Of a DNA stretch of 64,000 nucleotides, positions 45,124 through 54,371 are shown piece by piece; within the stretch, counting starts at the first letter, position 1, and each line of letters opens with the position of its first letter. The notes beneath the pieces were generated by a model. The model was not told the origin of the DNA. It saw only the letters and a list, made by a program, of their open reading frames with translations, and did no database searches. Source of the stretch: Jejubacter calystegiae (GTDB taxonomy: Bacteria > Pseudomonadota > Gammaproteobacteria > Enterobacterales > Enterobacteriaceae). The stretch lies in NCBI RefSeq assembly GCF_005671395.1, contig NZ_CP040428.1, positions 2,542,001 to 2,606,000 on the forward strand, read 5' to 3'. Position numbers and translations under genes: made by a program.

Positions 45124-47533
45124 GGACAGCTCCTTTTACCTGGTGAAGGCGTCCCGGCAGCAACATCATGATGGCTGGTATCAGGACTATGTCGATGAGC
45201 AAGGCAATTATCACACCAACCATCATCAGGCCGCCAAAACTTCGAATGTTACTCATAGAAGACAACAGGAACACCGAGAAGCTGAAAACAACCACAACAG
45301 CGGTCATTAATAGCGCGTTCCCAACTTCATTCAGAGTTGCGAACAGGGCATCCTGGGGGGTTGGGAGCAGCCGCAGGTAATGGCGGAAGGTATAGAACAT
45401 ATGCAAGGTTTCATCGACGATCAACCCAGTCAAAATACCGCCAATCAGGATAGTAAAGGTATCCATTGGGATATCCATAATCGCCATAATAGCCAGCACC
45501 ATTACATAGGGCAGAACGTTTGGGATCATGCTGATCAGCCCGATGCTGAGACTACGCAAGCAATAGCACATCAGTACGGTAATAATTGCCAGCGTTACCA
45601 TATAGCTGCTGACCATATTATCCAGCACGGCTTTTGACGTTCGGGCTAACAAATTAATCAATCCAGTAACTTTGACCTGGGCCAGTTCTCCCAGCTCTTG
45701 TTCAAAGATGTGCTGTACCTGTTCCGAAATACCGGTATACAGCGTTGCTTCCAGCCATGGCACCATGAAGGTAATACGGCCCTGGCGGTAGTCAAGACTG
45801 GCATAACGCATAATGGTGGAGTTGCCTTCTCCTTCCAGCAGGAAGAATTGCTCCCAGATCTGCTCCTGGCTCGGTATTTTCCGCTGGCTGGGATCGCCGT
45901 CGTGTATCGCCATATTGACTTCATCCATGTATGAGACCAGGCTGGTATGGCGGCCTATGGGGATCTTCAGTTCAAGATAAACGCGATCTACCGCGCGTTG
46001 TATGGCGTCGAGTACGGGCTTGCTGCGAAAGTCATTATTCTGTTGAGGTGTGACAATCAACTCCAGACTGACAGTACCGTGAAAGCGACTGTCGATAAAT
46101 TCGGTCGCCAGACGAACAGGGTTATTTTTTTCCAGCCATAGCAGAGAATTATGTGAGAAACGCAGATGAGATAATTGTGAAATCGCGCCGATTAACAACA
46201 AGGAAAAAATAATAATGACTTTACGTGGGTGATTGATTCCCAGGCTGCCAAGCGCCACGACCCAACGTCCGGTGCGTGCCACATGCGTGCGTTTGTGGTT
46301 GGTATAGCGATCGGGCAGGAAGGCGATAGCCTGCGTTCCCCAGAACAACGCAAAGAAATAGCTGGTCAGCGTCACCACCATTCCGAAGATCCCGAGTGCG
46401 GCAATGGGGGCCAGGTCGGATGCCAGAAAACCAAGCAGGCCATCAGCGCTGGTCAGGATACTGAACAGGATTGGGTGGTGGGTATGCTTCATCGCATGTT
46501 TGAGCAAGCCGATACGTTCAACTCCCGGCTTGCAGAAACTGGCGCTGGCGAGCATAAAGTGAACAAACACGCATAGCATGATGGTGAGTCCCATCGGGAT
46601 TAGGAACTGGGTCGGTGGTGTGATGGCTACACCACACAGCGCCATCAGTGACAGCATGGTCAGAATACTACAAACGAAAGCCAGTAATGCGGCGATACTG
46701 ATCACCAGGCTACGGAAGATCAAGGCGATTGCCAGTATTGCGATCAAAATACAGGCGAAGGTGAAACGCGGCATGTCCTGGGAAATGATGCGAACGATTT
46801 CGGAGCTGACGACTGGAGCGCCGGAGGTGTGGATAATAAAACCGGGACTGTTAAAACGCTGCGTGACCTGTTCAATTTTTTTTGTCATTTCACTGTACTG
46901 TTCCGAACTCAGAAACTGTCGTTTCACCGCTTGTGCGTTATAAAGCGGACATGATTTTCCCGTAGATGGATCGGCGATACAGTCGTGTTTGTTAGGGGAG
47001 TAGCGGAAAGGTTCGATAATAATCGCTGTGGTTTTACCTTCTTTATCGATAATAAAGTTCTGGTAAAGCGGTGTTGTCAAAATGCGATTTCTTAGCGTGT
47101 GTGGATCATTTTTTTCATGTAATACATTTTTCATCAGCTCTTCAAGATAAATTCCGTTATTTTTGTATTCGATGAATGGAATGTTATACAGACTGAATGT
47201 TTCGGAGATATATGGCACCTCATTCTGTAATGCAAGGTGTAGTTCAGAAAATTTTTTTATAAATGATGTTGAAAATATGTCATTGCCGCTAACGGTTATG
47301 ACAATGGGGTTGTCCTGGCCGAATTGCTTGCGAAAGTCATAGTATTTGATTAATGAAGAATCTTCCTGGTGCATAAATGCTTCAATACGACCATCATGAT
47401 GCAATTTTGGCATTCCATAACTGATAAAGCCGCCGACCAGAACCAGTAATAATAGTGCGCTTTTTATTCTGTTAACAAACACCCAGAATAGTAATGCCGT
47501 CATGGCACGGTCGATGAAATTAATTATCAACAT
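45110..47533 (-). CDS. RND/MMPL-superfamily exporter
   Basis: 807-aa inner-membrane pump. Seen: an N-terminal segment LLLLVLVGGFISYGMPKL, a large periplasmic loop (about residues 50-230), a first block of helices with IFRSLVISIAALLAFVCSI, a second periplasmic loop, and a last block with VDETLHMFYTFRHYL and VVFSFSVFLLSSM. The two-fold layout is that of MMPL and hopanoid-type RND exporters that move lipidic products across the periplasm. ATG 47533 follows AGGGA. Operon with a LolA-like protein upstream and a UbiD remnant downstream. Cargo is presumably the cluster product (inference). Confidence 0.87.
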   Translation of the reverse strand: MLIINFIDRAMTALLFWVFVNRIKSALLLLVLVGGFISYGMPKLHHDGRIEAFMHQEDSSLIKYYDFRKQFGQDNPIVITVSGNDIFSTSFIKKFSELHLALQNEVPYISETFSLYNIPFIEYKNNGIYLEELMKNVLHEKNDPHTLRNRILTTPLYQNFIIDKEGKTTAIIIEPFRYSPNKHDCIADPSTGKSCPLYNAQAVKRQFLSSEQYSEMTKKIEQVTQRFNSPGFIIHTSGAPVVSSEIVRIISQDMPRFTFACILIAILAIALIFRSLVISIAALLAFVCSILTMLSLMALCGVAITPPTQFLIPMGLTIMLCVFVHFMLASASFCKPGVERIGLLKHAMKHTHHPILFSILTSADGLLGFLASDLAPIAALGIFGMVVTLTSYFFALFWGTQAIAFLPDRYTNHKRTHVARTGRWVVALGSLGINHPRKVIIIFSLLLIGAISQLSHLRFSHNSLLWLEKNNPVRLATEFIDSRFHGTVSLELIVTPQQNNDFRSKPVLDAIQRAVDRVYLELKIPIGRHTSLVSYMDEVNMAIHDGDPSQRKIPSQEQIWEQFFLLEGEGNSTIMRYASLDYRQGRITFMVPWLEATLYTGISEQVQHIFEQELGELAQVKVTGLINLLARTSKAVLDNMVSSYMVTLAIITVLMCYCLRSLSIGLISMIPNVLPYVMVLAIMAIMDIPMDTFTILIGGILTGLIVDETLHMFYTFRHYLRLLPTPQDALFATLNEVGNALLMTAVVVVFSFSVFLLSSMSNIRSFGGLMMVGVIIALLIDIVLIPAIMMLLPGRLHQVKGAVHVES

Positions 47534-47601
47534 TGTCAATCCCTAATTGAAATACAGATGACCTACAACTTTCTAAGCTGTAGGTCGATTGTTTCAGATC
47601 A

Positions 47602-48474
47602 TTATGGTAGCGTTGTTAGTGGAAACTCCGGGGGTCTGTAGCTGCGCCAGGTGGATTGAAGATTGCCTAGATCTTTTACATCATACCATTCTGTTGGCAG
47701 GCCAAGGTTGAAACGTTCACCATAGACCTGGAATACAGAATGGGAGACTTTACGACCATCTTTTAATGTTGCTATATTAAATTGATTGGAGACATAAACA
47801 CCATCGACCCAATGATGATGGAAAGTTTCAAATATTCGCTGCTCATTGGGTGAATCGGCGTTAAACACACTGTAAACCGGCAGGAATGTTGTTTTTTCAA
47901 CCCAGATTTCGCCGTCTCTGAGCCCCAGACGGATAATTTCCTGCTGGTTATTCGGGTTGACATAAATTTTATATACAGAGAGTCCCTGGTATTCACCTTC
48001 GCCTAATGTTTTACAATCATAATCACTTGCCATACGAGTTAACATTTCACCAATATTCATATCAGAGCCGTTTAAGCGGCTACTGAGGTCCTTCGATTGA
48101 ACATCCAATAGCTTCTTGCTGGCTGGCAGGTATCGCCACACCTTATCATTCTTGCCCTTCTCGAAGTAATCCAGTGCGTAGGCTTCTGTATCAGCCAGCT
48201 CATTGGGAACTAACACCCTGCTGCGTAATATACGATTGATGCCGTTATTGCGGTGTGTTGCGGTAATGGTTCGAGTTTTAACATTACCATGCTCATCGCT
48301 AATAGTCATTTTAATCATGCGCCAACTATCGTAACCGTTGAAGCGATTTTGAATACCTAATAAAACATCCTTACAGGTTTTGGGTATCGATAGTGGTGTA
48401 GCCGCAAATAATGAAGGGCTGAGTAAAATCAGCGAGGTTGCCAGTAATAAATTCGGCAAAGTTTTTTCCTTCAT
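47602..48474 (-). CDS. LolA-like outer-membrane lipoprotein-sorting protein
   Basis: 290-aa periplasmic protein. Seen: a signal peptide (ending SLFAA), then the LolA-like-fold features DEHGNVKTRTITATHRN, DKVWRYLPASKKLLDVQSKD and LGLRDGEIWVEKTTFLPVYS, matching the outer-membrane lipoprotein-sorting family that pairs with RND exporters. The ATG at 48474 has GGAG before it; upstream codons to 48486 are less likely. It likely receives a hydrophobic cargo from the downstream pump and carries it through the periplasm. A second, different LolA-like gene lies at 56443-57228. Confidence 0.82.
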   Translation of the reverse strand: MKEKTLPNLLLATSLILLSPSLFAATPLSIPKTCKDVLLGIQNRFNGYDSWRMIKMTISDEHGNVKTRTITATHRNNGINRILRSRVLVPNELADTEAYALDYFEKGKNDKVWRYLPASKKLLDVQSKDLSSRLNGSDMNIGEMLTRMASDYDCKTLGEGEYQGLSVYKIYVNPNNQQEIIRLGLRDGEIWVEKTTFLPVYSVFNADSPNEQRIFETFHHHWVDGVYVSNQFNIATLKDGRKVSHSVFQVYGERFNLGLPTEWYDVKDLGNLQSTWRSYRPPEFPLTTLP

Positions 48475-48837
48475 AAAAATCTCCATCCTTGTTTTTGATA
48501 ATAGTAATGAGTGAAGTCATTAAGCAATGTGAAATTAACGACTTTCCAGTAATAATGGAAATATCCAAATGTGCCAATTTTATTAGCTAATTTTGATTTG
48601 GTTCTAATTGTTGTTTTTTTATTGGCATTTGTCGCAAATAGTCACGATAAAATTTCAAGCTCTTTGGCTGAATGCGAGGGGGGAGTGCTACAGACTGGTG
48701 TATAGGATTGGTATATGGCTGAATAAGTTTTATGTGATGCTTTGTTATTTTTTGCTTTATAAAAATAGATAATGATTCCCTCAATTTTTTTGGTTCGGCG
48801 TATGCTGAAGATCGTTAGGGATAATGAGGGGGTAGTT
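48475..48837. other. Divergent A/T-rich promoter region
   Basis: 363 bases between the minus-strand LolA/RND operon and the plus-strand TrpF-like operon. Strongly A/T-rich. It should contain two back-to-back promoters, plausible targets for the cluster's response regulators. No clear repeat was found by eye. Confidence 0.45.
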
Positions 48838-49494
48838 ATGAAAATAAAGATATGTGGCGCTACCATCCTGGATGAGATTGCGTTATTAAACCGCTATGCA
48901 GTGGATTATGTTGGGCTATGGACAGGCATTAATGGACACCCTCGTTCGTTAACCGAAATGACATTACGGATATTGGCTGCCGCTTGTGATGGACCTCAAC
49001 CTATAGCCGTTTGCGTACAGCCTGCTAATCCAGGACTGATGGAAATGCTACACGATTGCAATATTCAGTGGCTGCAGTTGCATGGTTTTACACCGCCGTC
49101 GGAAGTTCTTTGCCTGAAACAGCAAGGTATTAATGTCATTAAAACACTACACGTTGATGATAACGGTGTTTGCCCGGAATTGCGGTGGCTGAAGGATTAT
49201 GACGATGCTGGGGTCGACATCTACCTGATCGATAGATTTGTTAGTCGCCAGCGAATTGGCAGCACTGGTCAGGCATTGCCGCAACGCGTTATCAAGAAAA
49301 TGGTTGAGCGGCTTCAGGGAAGAAGAGTCTGGCTGGCGGGAGGCATAGGCATTACCACCATAGCCGATTTCGCGGCTATGCCAGGCGTTGAAGCGTTGGA
49401 TATTGACAGTGCTGCACGCCATGAAGGGCGTATTGGTGTGCCACTTTTACCGTTGCTGCAAGCATTACACGACGGGGTAAATCATCATGGATAG
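48838..49494 (+). CDS. TrpF-like TIM-barrel isomerase
   Basis: 218-aa homologue of phosphoribosylanthranilate isomerase. Seen: MKIKICGAT with the catalytic Cys (C6), VGLWTGINGHPRSL, QWLQLHGF, the acid Asp in YLIDRF followed by the phosphate-type GSTGQALP, and VWLAGGIGITTIADF. The general base and acid of TrpF are therefore kept. The genome would already need a trpC(F) gene elsewhere, and no trpC, trpD or trpE is nearby, so this copy probably performs an Amadori-type rearrangement on a different phosphoribosyl-amine in secondary metabolism (inference). ATG 48838 follows GAGGGGG. Overlaps the next gene by 8 bases. Confidence 0.82.
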   Translation: MKIKICGATILDEIALLNRYAVDYVGLWTGINGHPRSLTEMTLRILAAACDGPQPIAVCVQPANPGLMEMLHDCNIQWLQLHGFTPPSEVLCLKQQGINVIKTLHVDDNGVCPELRWLKDYDDAGVDIYLIDRFVSRQRIGSTGQALPQRVIKKMVERLQGRRVWLAGGIGITTIADFAAMPGVEALDIDSAARHEGRIGVPLLPLLQALHDGVNHHG

Positions 49495-50284
49495 CGTTTT
49501 TTGTGCTTTAGAAAACCTGCCGCCTCGCGCGTTATGTATCACGCTGATGGCAGGCGACGGTGGGTTGGAATTAACTCGCCAGCTACTGTCCTGCTGCGTG
49601 CGTCAGGGGATCGCAATAGTGGAACTGTGTGCGCCTTTTCCTAATGCGTTTACTGATGGTGAAGTAATGCGGGATGCACACCGTCGGGCACTGGCGGCTG
49701 GTGTAGGTTGGCGGGATTTGTTGCCGCTACTGCGGGAATTTTCTTCTCAAATTCATATCGTGGTGTTGTTGGATTACAGCCATGAATTCAGTCGACGTGA
49801 GATCTTGCCAATCTTGCAGGCGCTACGTCAGGCCGGCGCTGCGGCTATTTTGCCTCATGGGCTGCCACCCCGAATCCGGGCAACTTTTTATCAGCAAGCC
49901 AGGCAGGCAGGGTTAGCGGTGATTGGCACACTATATCCAGATAGTGGTGAAGCAATACGCAGCCAGGTTTTACAGCAATCAGGTGGCTTTATCTATCTGG
50001 TTTCGCACTTTGGGCGCTCAGGCCATCAATACGTCGATCCCGAACGCATCCGGCGCGAGATTCAGCGACTTAAAGCGGATTCTACGCTACCTGTGGCTCT
50101 GGGGTTCGGTTTGAAAAGCGCCGCAGATGTGGCGGTTGCTTATCGACAGGGTGCTGACATTGCGATTGTTGGTAGTCTGGCTTGCGCCGCGATCGGCGAT
50201 GCATTGAATAAAGGGCGCGATGCCGTCATCGCGCTGGAAAAAACGCTTATTCCATTGGTTAACCAGAGGGGGAATGATGACTGA
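49487..50284 (+). CDS. TrpA-like TIM-barrel lyase
   Basis: 265-aa homologue of tryptophan synthase alpha subunit. Seen: catalytic Glu in IVELCAPFPN (equivalent of E49) and Asp in AFTDGEVM (equivalent of D60), IYLVSHFGRSG for the YLLSxxGVTG loop, VALGFGLKSAADVAVA and the phosphate loop AIVGSLACAAIG. No TrpB partner is nearby. By family chemistry it could release glyceraldehyde-3-phosphate by retro-aldol cleavage, as stand-alone TrpA relatives such as BX1 do in plants. Sits between the TrpF-like and AfsA-like genes in overlapping frames, so the three act in one pathway. Confidence 0.82.
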   Translation: MDSVFCALENLPPRALCITLMAGDGGLELTRQLLSCCVRQGIAIVELCAPFPNAFTDGEVMRDAHRRALAAGVGWRDLLPLLREFSSQIHIVVLLDYSHEFSRREILPILQALRQAGAAAILPHGLPPRIRATFYQQARQAGLAVIGTLYPDSGEAIRSQVLQQSGGFIYLVSHFGRSGHQYVDPERIRREIQRLKADSTLPVALGFGLKSAADVAVAYRQGADIAIVGSLACAAIGDALNKGRDAVIALEKTLIPLVNQRGNDD

Positions 50285-51143
50285 GCCACGGCTACTACGC
50301 CAACGTGTGGAAAATCAGGTGATTATGCAGATTCAGCGATGCGAAAACGGTGTGCGGGCACAACTGGCTGTTGACCAACAGCACGCTTTTTTCTTCGATC
50401 ATCCGCATGACCATATTCCAGGTTTGCTGTTGTTGGAAGGTGCACATCAGATTGCTCTACAGCTGTTACCAGGGGAAAAGGCATGGTTCGCTACGGGCTT
50501 ACAAGCCCGCTTCACAAAGTATTGCCTGTTTGATGGCCCGATTCAATTGGACGCCAGTATGAAGCTTCAGGCAGGAAAGTGGTGTAGTGAAGTTACTGTC
50601 AGTCAGCACCAGGTGCCGAGAGCCACGATTTGTTGGCAGTTTGTTGAGTTACCGCCCGGGTTGTTGAGACAGCCGCCCGGCGTGAGTAGCTGTGAGGCGG
50701 TAGACAAAAGTCGCGTCAATAAACGTCGAGTAGAAAACGTGATGATCGCTCAGCCATACCCGTTACCGCAGGGGGGCCTTGAATGCCATGCCCTGGCACC
50801 GCATCGTGATAATTTGTTGGCCGACAGCGATGGGCAGACGCACCCTCTGGTGCTTCTGGAAACCTTCATGCAGTTACAGCGATTTCTGAATGATATGGAA
50901 TCGGCGCGTTTGCGCGATGTTTTATTGGGCGTGAGTATGAGCCAGAGTCTGCCGTTGCAGGCAGGCAGCACTTTTTCCATGCGAACCGACATGAAGGAGG
51001 AAAAAGAGACTGGCAAATATTTTAGTCGTGGAGCGGATTTGTGGGCAGCAGGTCGTTGTTTCGCCCGATGTGACATTCATACCCTTCGTTCCCTGCGCGT
51101 AAAGGAAAAGTCTCTGCAATTAAAGAAAGGAAGCGAGGTATGA
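50277..51143 (+). CDS. AfsA-like double hot-dog protein
   Basis: 288-aa protein with two AfsA-type hot-dog repeats. Seen: first repeat with FFDHPHDHIPGLLLLEGAHQ (about residues 39-58), second with SDGQTHPLVLLETFMQLQRF (about 183-203). In Streptomyces, AfsA joins a beta-ketoacyl chain to dihydroxyacetone phosphate to begin gamma-butyrolactone signals. Here it could join a KS/CLF-made acyl chain to a triose or sugar phosphate (inference). Two start codons (50274, 50277) are possible; 50277 is better spaced from AGAGGGGG. Overlaps neighbours on both sides. Very unusual in Enterobacteriaceae. Confidence 0.78.
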   Translation: MTEPRLLRQRVENQVIMQIQRCENGVRAQLAVDQQHAFFFDHPHDHIPGLLLLEGAHQIALQLLPGEKAWFATGLQARFTKYCLFDGPIQLDASMKLQAGKWCSEVTVSQHQVPRATICWQFVELPPGLLRQPPGVSSCEAVDKSRVNKRRVENVMIAQPYPLPQGGLECHALAPHRDNLLADSDGQTHPLVLLETFMQLQRFLNDMESARLRDVLLGVSMSQSLPLQAGSTFSMRTDMKEEKETGKYFSRGADLWAAGRCFARCDIHTLRSLRVKEKSLQLKKGSEV

Positions 51144-52423
51144 AGAAGACTGTACATATTGTTGGTGCAGGCGTTTCAGGATTAGGGGCTGCGCACTATC
51201 TGGCACAGCAGGGGATAGACAGCGTGATTTATGAAACTTCGGGGCAACTCGGAGGGCGTGCGGCAGGCGTCGAGGAGGAGGGAACGCTATTTGAAGTGGG
51301 CGGCAAGAATTTTTCTTCGCAATGGCTGCGTTTTAATGCGTTGTTGCGAGAATTTGATATTACCGGGTTTGATCCCCAGCATCCGGATTTTCATATCGTA
51401 CTGAATGACAGGCTGGTTAAACTGGATAAACGTCGCACGTTAAGCGGCGATCTGCGTCTTGCGATGCAGCTGGGTGTGCGCGGCTCGCTACAGCTTAAAC
51501 GTTTTCTCGATTATTCGCGTAAACACGCCCATGAATTAAATCATAGTCAGGGATTGATTCAGCAGGTTGAAGAACGCTGGGATTATAAACCGGCTGCCGG
51601 CCATTTCGCCCCTTCTCTGTTGGCGGGGCCGATACGTATGTTTTCCATTATTATGGGAGCCGCAGAGCCGGAAGAGATCTTCCCATCGCAGCTGATGTTG
51701 TTTACTTCCGGCTTTGGAAAGGGAGAGCATTTTGCCATTCAGGGTGGTATACAGCGTTTTCATCAGGCGCTGGCTAATGGGAAACATATCCGTTTTGGTG
51801 AACGGGTCGAGCGTATCCTGATTGAACAGGGTAAGGTGAAGGGATTGGTGGTTAAAGGCGCTAAAGGCGAAGAGACTATTATGGCGGATGCCGTGATTTC
51901 AGCCGTTCCAGCGCATGTTTTTAAACGCCTGTTGACATTGCCAATAGCGATTAGGGAAGCCTGCGAGCGAATTCGCTATTACCCGTTGGCAATGATTAAT
52001 GCTTTGTATGATAAGCCCGTATTCCGCGATGGCATTAACTCAATTATGTTTAATCCTGGTTCAATATTAGGGCATTGCTCCGCCAACCGCCAGTATCAAC
52101 CTGAACAGGTACGTTTCACTTTGTCTGGTATAGCGGCCCGTCAGATCCTGCAATTTCCGGATGATATACTTATTGAGCGGGCAGAGCGCGAGTTTTCGCG
52201 ATATTTACCGATCTCAGGAAGACGAGTGGCGGTAAAAGTGACGCGTCATATGGGCGGGATTTGCGCCTATGCGCCTTATTTCAGCCGGGTGAAACACATT
52301 CTGCTTGGTGGTATCGCAGAAATCGACGGTCTGGAGATTGCCGGAGATTATCTGGAGGGGCATACAATGGAAGGGTGTTTGCATTCTGCTGAGTTAGCGG
52401 TACAGCGGTTATTGGCGCGGTAA
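51140..52423 (+). CDS. FAD-dependent amine-oxidase/desaturase-type enzyme
   Basis: 427-aa flavoenzyme. Seen: N-terminal Rossmann motif VHIVGAGVSGLGAAHYLAQQG and GQLGGRAAG (FAD-binding GG motif), a central helical substrate domain and a C-terminal FAD segment ILLGGIAEIDGLEIAGDYLEG (about residues 390-410). Resembles protoporphyrinogen-oxidase and phytoene-desaturase-like enzymes. Start overlaps the AfsA-like gene by 4 bases. Likely oxidises or desaturates the ring or chain made by the pathway; the reaction cannot be read from the sequence. Last gene of the TrpF-TrpA-AfsA-FAD operon. Confidence 0.83.
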   Translation: MKKTVHIVGAGVSGLGAAHYLAQQGIDSVIYETSGQLGGRAAGVEEEGTLFEVGGKNFSSQWLRFNALLREFDITGFDPQHPDFHIVLNDRLVKLDKRRTLSGDLRLAMQLGVRGSLQLKRFLDYSRKHAHELNHSQGLIQQVEERWDYKPAAGHFAPSLLAGPIRMFSIIMGAAEPEEIFPSQLMLFTSGFGKGEHFAIQGGIQRFHQALANGKHIRFGERVERILIEQGKVKGLVVKGAKGEETIMADAVISAVPAHVFKRLLTLPIAIREACERIRYYPLAMINALYDKPVFRDGINSIMFNPGSILGHCSANRQYQPEQVRFTLSGIAARQILQFPDDILIERAEREFSRYLPISGRRVAVKVTRHMGGICAYAPYFSRVKHILLGGIAEIDGLEIAGDYLEGHTMEGCLHSAELAVQRLLAR

Positions 52424-52445
52424 AAAAACACCCTGCCATGGGAGT

Positions 52446-52481
52446 CCCCTGTGGTTGCGTTATTATACGCAACCACAGGGG
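52446..52481. terminator. Long perfect hairpin after the flavoenzyme gene
   Basis: A 15-bp perfect stem (CCCCTGTGGTTGCGT with its complement, loop TATTAT) begins 23 bases after the stop. It has no immediate T-run, but a T8 tract follows 33 bases later. Confidence 0.6.
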
Positions 52482-52611
52482 CGTTATTCGCTTAATACAC
52501 CCCTTATCAGTGTGTTTTTTTTGTGGAGCCTCCCGGGTGAATATTTTCGGATGTTGTTTTCGTAGTCCGTTAAATGAGCCAGGTGTATGGGGGATCGCCA
52601 AAGCTGCCATG

Positions 52612-53050
52612 CTACTTCATATATTTATTTCCTTGTTCATCGAATGGATGGTGCAGACTATCGTGATAACCATCAAAATCCAGCGGTGTCATTTTATAAA
52701 GGAGGCACAGCCGGCGGTTGAAAACTGGCGTGGCTTTTAGCCGGTTTTTGCCATCCAGACACAACTCCACCAGACCGTGAAAGTGAAAAACATCGCCGCT
52801 GGCATATTCCCGCGGGCGTGGTGAACTGAGGTGGTTGCATACATCGGCAAATCACGGACGATCAGGCACGTCGATTGCGCGTAGCCCGTTTCTGTCCATA
52901 GCTTCGTCGTAGACACCGTAGCGGATCCGATCGCGCACGGCACAATACAGTGGATTGCCTGAGCCCGTCGATCATCAACACCGGGCGGTAATATTTGGGC
53001 AAGAAAATCCTGAATTTCTGGTGAATAGGTGATCCAGAAAGTCAGTGGCG
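52612..53050 (-). pseudogene. Decayed unidentified gene
   Basis: Minus-strand sequence that reads as a protein in pieces. HQKFRIFLPKYYRPVLMIDG, then a frame change near 52970, NPLYCAVRDRIRYGVYDEAM and RNGLRAIDVPDRP, then an in-frame TGA near 52852, and finally SGDVFHFHGLVELCLDGKNR and PLDFDGYHDSLHHPFDEQGN to TAG at 52612. Composition is clearly protein-like on both sides of each lesion. Family not recognised. It ends just upstream of the kinase gene's end, and is probably a lost cluster gene. Confidence 0.5.
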
Positions 53051-53078
53051 GACAGTGTGCTTTCAGGGGCGCATGTAA

Positions 53079-54371
53079 TCATCTCTCTGAATCAGTAGCG
53101 TTGAAAGCGTTCGGTAAGGTGACCTGCACGCTGGTACCCTGTTTGGGTTTGCTTTCAATTCTTAACTGTCCATGTAAGCTTTCGACAATGGTTTTACAGA
53201 TATATAGCCCCAGGCCATAGCCACCAGATTCGCGCTGGCGTGATTGATCGGTACGCCAGAAAGGCTCGGTCAGGAAGGGTTGCAATTCCTCTGCGATACC
53301 GATCCCTTGATCGGTTACGGTGATAATCAGGCTGTCGTCCATGCGGGCAACAGTCACGGTCACCGGTTGTTCCAGTCCATAGAACACCGCATTGCTAATC
53401 AGATTGCGCATAAGGACGACCAACATGACGGGATGACTGTAGAACTGAGTCCTGTCGGTAAAAATCTTTAGTTCAATGGGGCTTTTACCGTTCTGCTGTT
53501 CTTCAATGATTTCCTGGAAGATGGAAGGGAGATCGAGCTTGCGTAATACGAGATCTCCCTCTCCGGATTGGGTCTTCTCGGTATAAAGGATGGCGTCAAG
53601 AATACGTTCAATATTGACAATATCGCCGAGGATCGCCAGACGCAGTGGCTCATCGGTGATCAGATCCTTACGTACTTTCAGTCTTGCCAACGGTGTACGC
53701 ACTTCATGGGGAATAGCCAATAGCATATGGCGCCGGGCTTCATGGATATGACGTAACCGGTGCAGCATGTGATTGAAACTTTTTGCTAATATTCGGTATT
53801 CGCCATACGTCTTTTCCAACGGAATTTGATAGTTAAGATCGCCCTGATTGGCATGTTTAACCCCGCGACGCAGCTCAATGAATGGACGCGTCAATAGGTG
53901 GATCGAGTAGAAGTTCGCCACCAGGATCAGGGCAATGGCGGCAACTAACCAGCCAATCAGATACCAGGCCTGAGAGGTAAGGCTACGGCCAAACCTGGGT
54001 AAAATGATGAAGTGGTCGTTGTTGTGTACTGCCGCCATATAGCGGTTGCCGCTGGCAGTCATGGCGATACCATCGGGATCTTGCAGCGCCATATTCATCA
54101 GTGACAAATAGGAGGCATAGATGGGGTCATTCATTTTGTTTACCGGAATGCTCAATAGATGGACACCATCGATATCTATTTTCATCAATTGCTCGGGGGT
54201 CTTATCGGCAACTAAATTGAAAAATAGGGTTTTGGAAAGGTAGCGCCGCGGATGCTCATCCGCAACGCGTTGCAGGGTAAAAACCAGTACTAGCGTCAGT
54301 ACACAGGTGGAGATCACGGTATTAATCCATAGCATGGAAAATACTGTTCGGGATAAAAACCACTTAATCAT
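53079..54371 (-). CDS. Sensor histidine kinase
   Basis: 430-aa membrane kinase. Seen: two membrane segments (about residues 10-33 and 140-162) enclosing a periplasmic sensor of roughly 105 residues, a HAMP linker, the phospho-acceptor His in AIPHEVRTPLARLK (Pro replaces the usual Ser before His), N box LMRNLISNAVFYG, G1 DQGIGIAEE and G2 GGYGLGLYICK. The ATG at 54371 overlaps the response-regulator stop by 8 bases, so they form a coupled pair. Stimulus unknown; a role in switching on the cluster or its envelope machinery is inference. Confidence 0.9.
   Translation of the reverse strand: MIKWFLSRTVFSMLWINTVISTCVLTLVLVFTLQRVADEHPRRYLSKTLFFNLVADKTPEQLMKIDIDGVHLLSIPVNKMNDPIYASYLSLMNMALQDPDGIAMTASGNRYMAAVHNNDHFIILPRFGRSLTSQAWYLIGWLVAAIALILVANFYSIHLLTRPFIELRRGVKHANQGDLNYQIPLEKTYGEYRILAKSFNHMLHRLRHIHEARRHMLLAIPHEVRTPLARLKVRKDLITDEPLRLAILGDIVNIERILDAILYTEKTQSGEGDLVLRKLDLPSIFQEIIEEQQNGKSPIELKIFTDRTQFYSHPVMLVVLMRNLISNAVFYGLEQPVTVTVARMDDSLIITVTDQGIGIAEELQPFLTEPFWRTDQSRQRESGGYGLGLYICKTIVESLHGQLRIESKPKQGTSVQVTLPNAFNATDSER

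Larger units (their letters stand above)
52424..53078. other. Gap with hairpin and gene remnant
   Basis: 655 bases between the flavoenzyme and the kinase gene. It contains a 15-bp hairpin (52446-52481), a T8 run at about 52514-52522 that may complete termination, and a decayed minus-strand gene (52612-53050). Nothing else is supported. Confidence 0.5.

Noticed and set aside
45026-45310. Plus-strand frames at 45026-45637 opposite the RND pump gene
   Set aside because: Short antisense frames without starts supported by ribosome sites; the pump reading is continuous on the minus strand.
48838-50284. Reading the TrpF-like and TrpA-like genes as part of the tryptophan operon
   Set aside because: No trpB, trpC, trpD, trpE or leader is adjacent, and the genes are interleaved in overlapping frames with an AfsA-like gene.
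52446-52481. Long hairpin considered as a recombination or attachment site
   Set aside because: No second copy and no recombinase nearby; its position just after a stop codon fits a terminator better.
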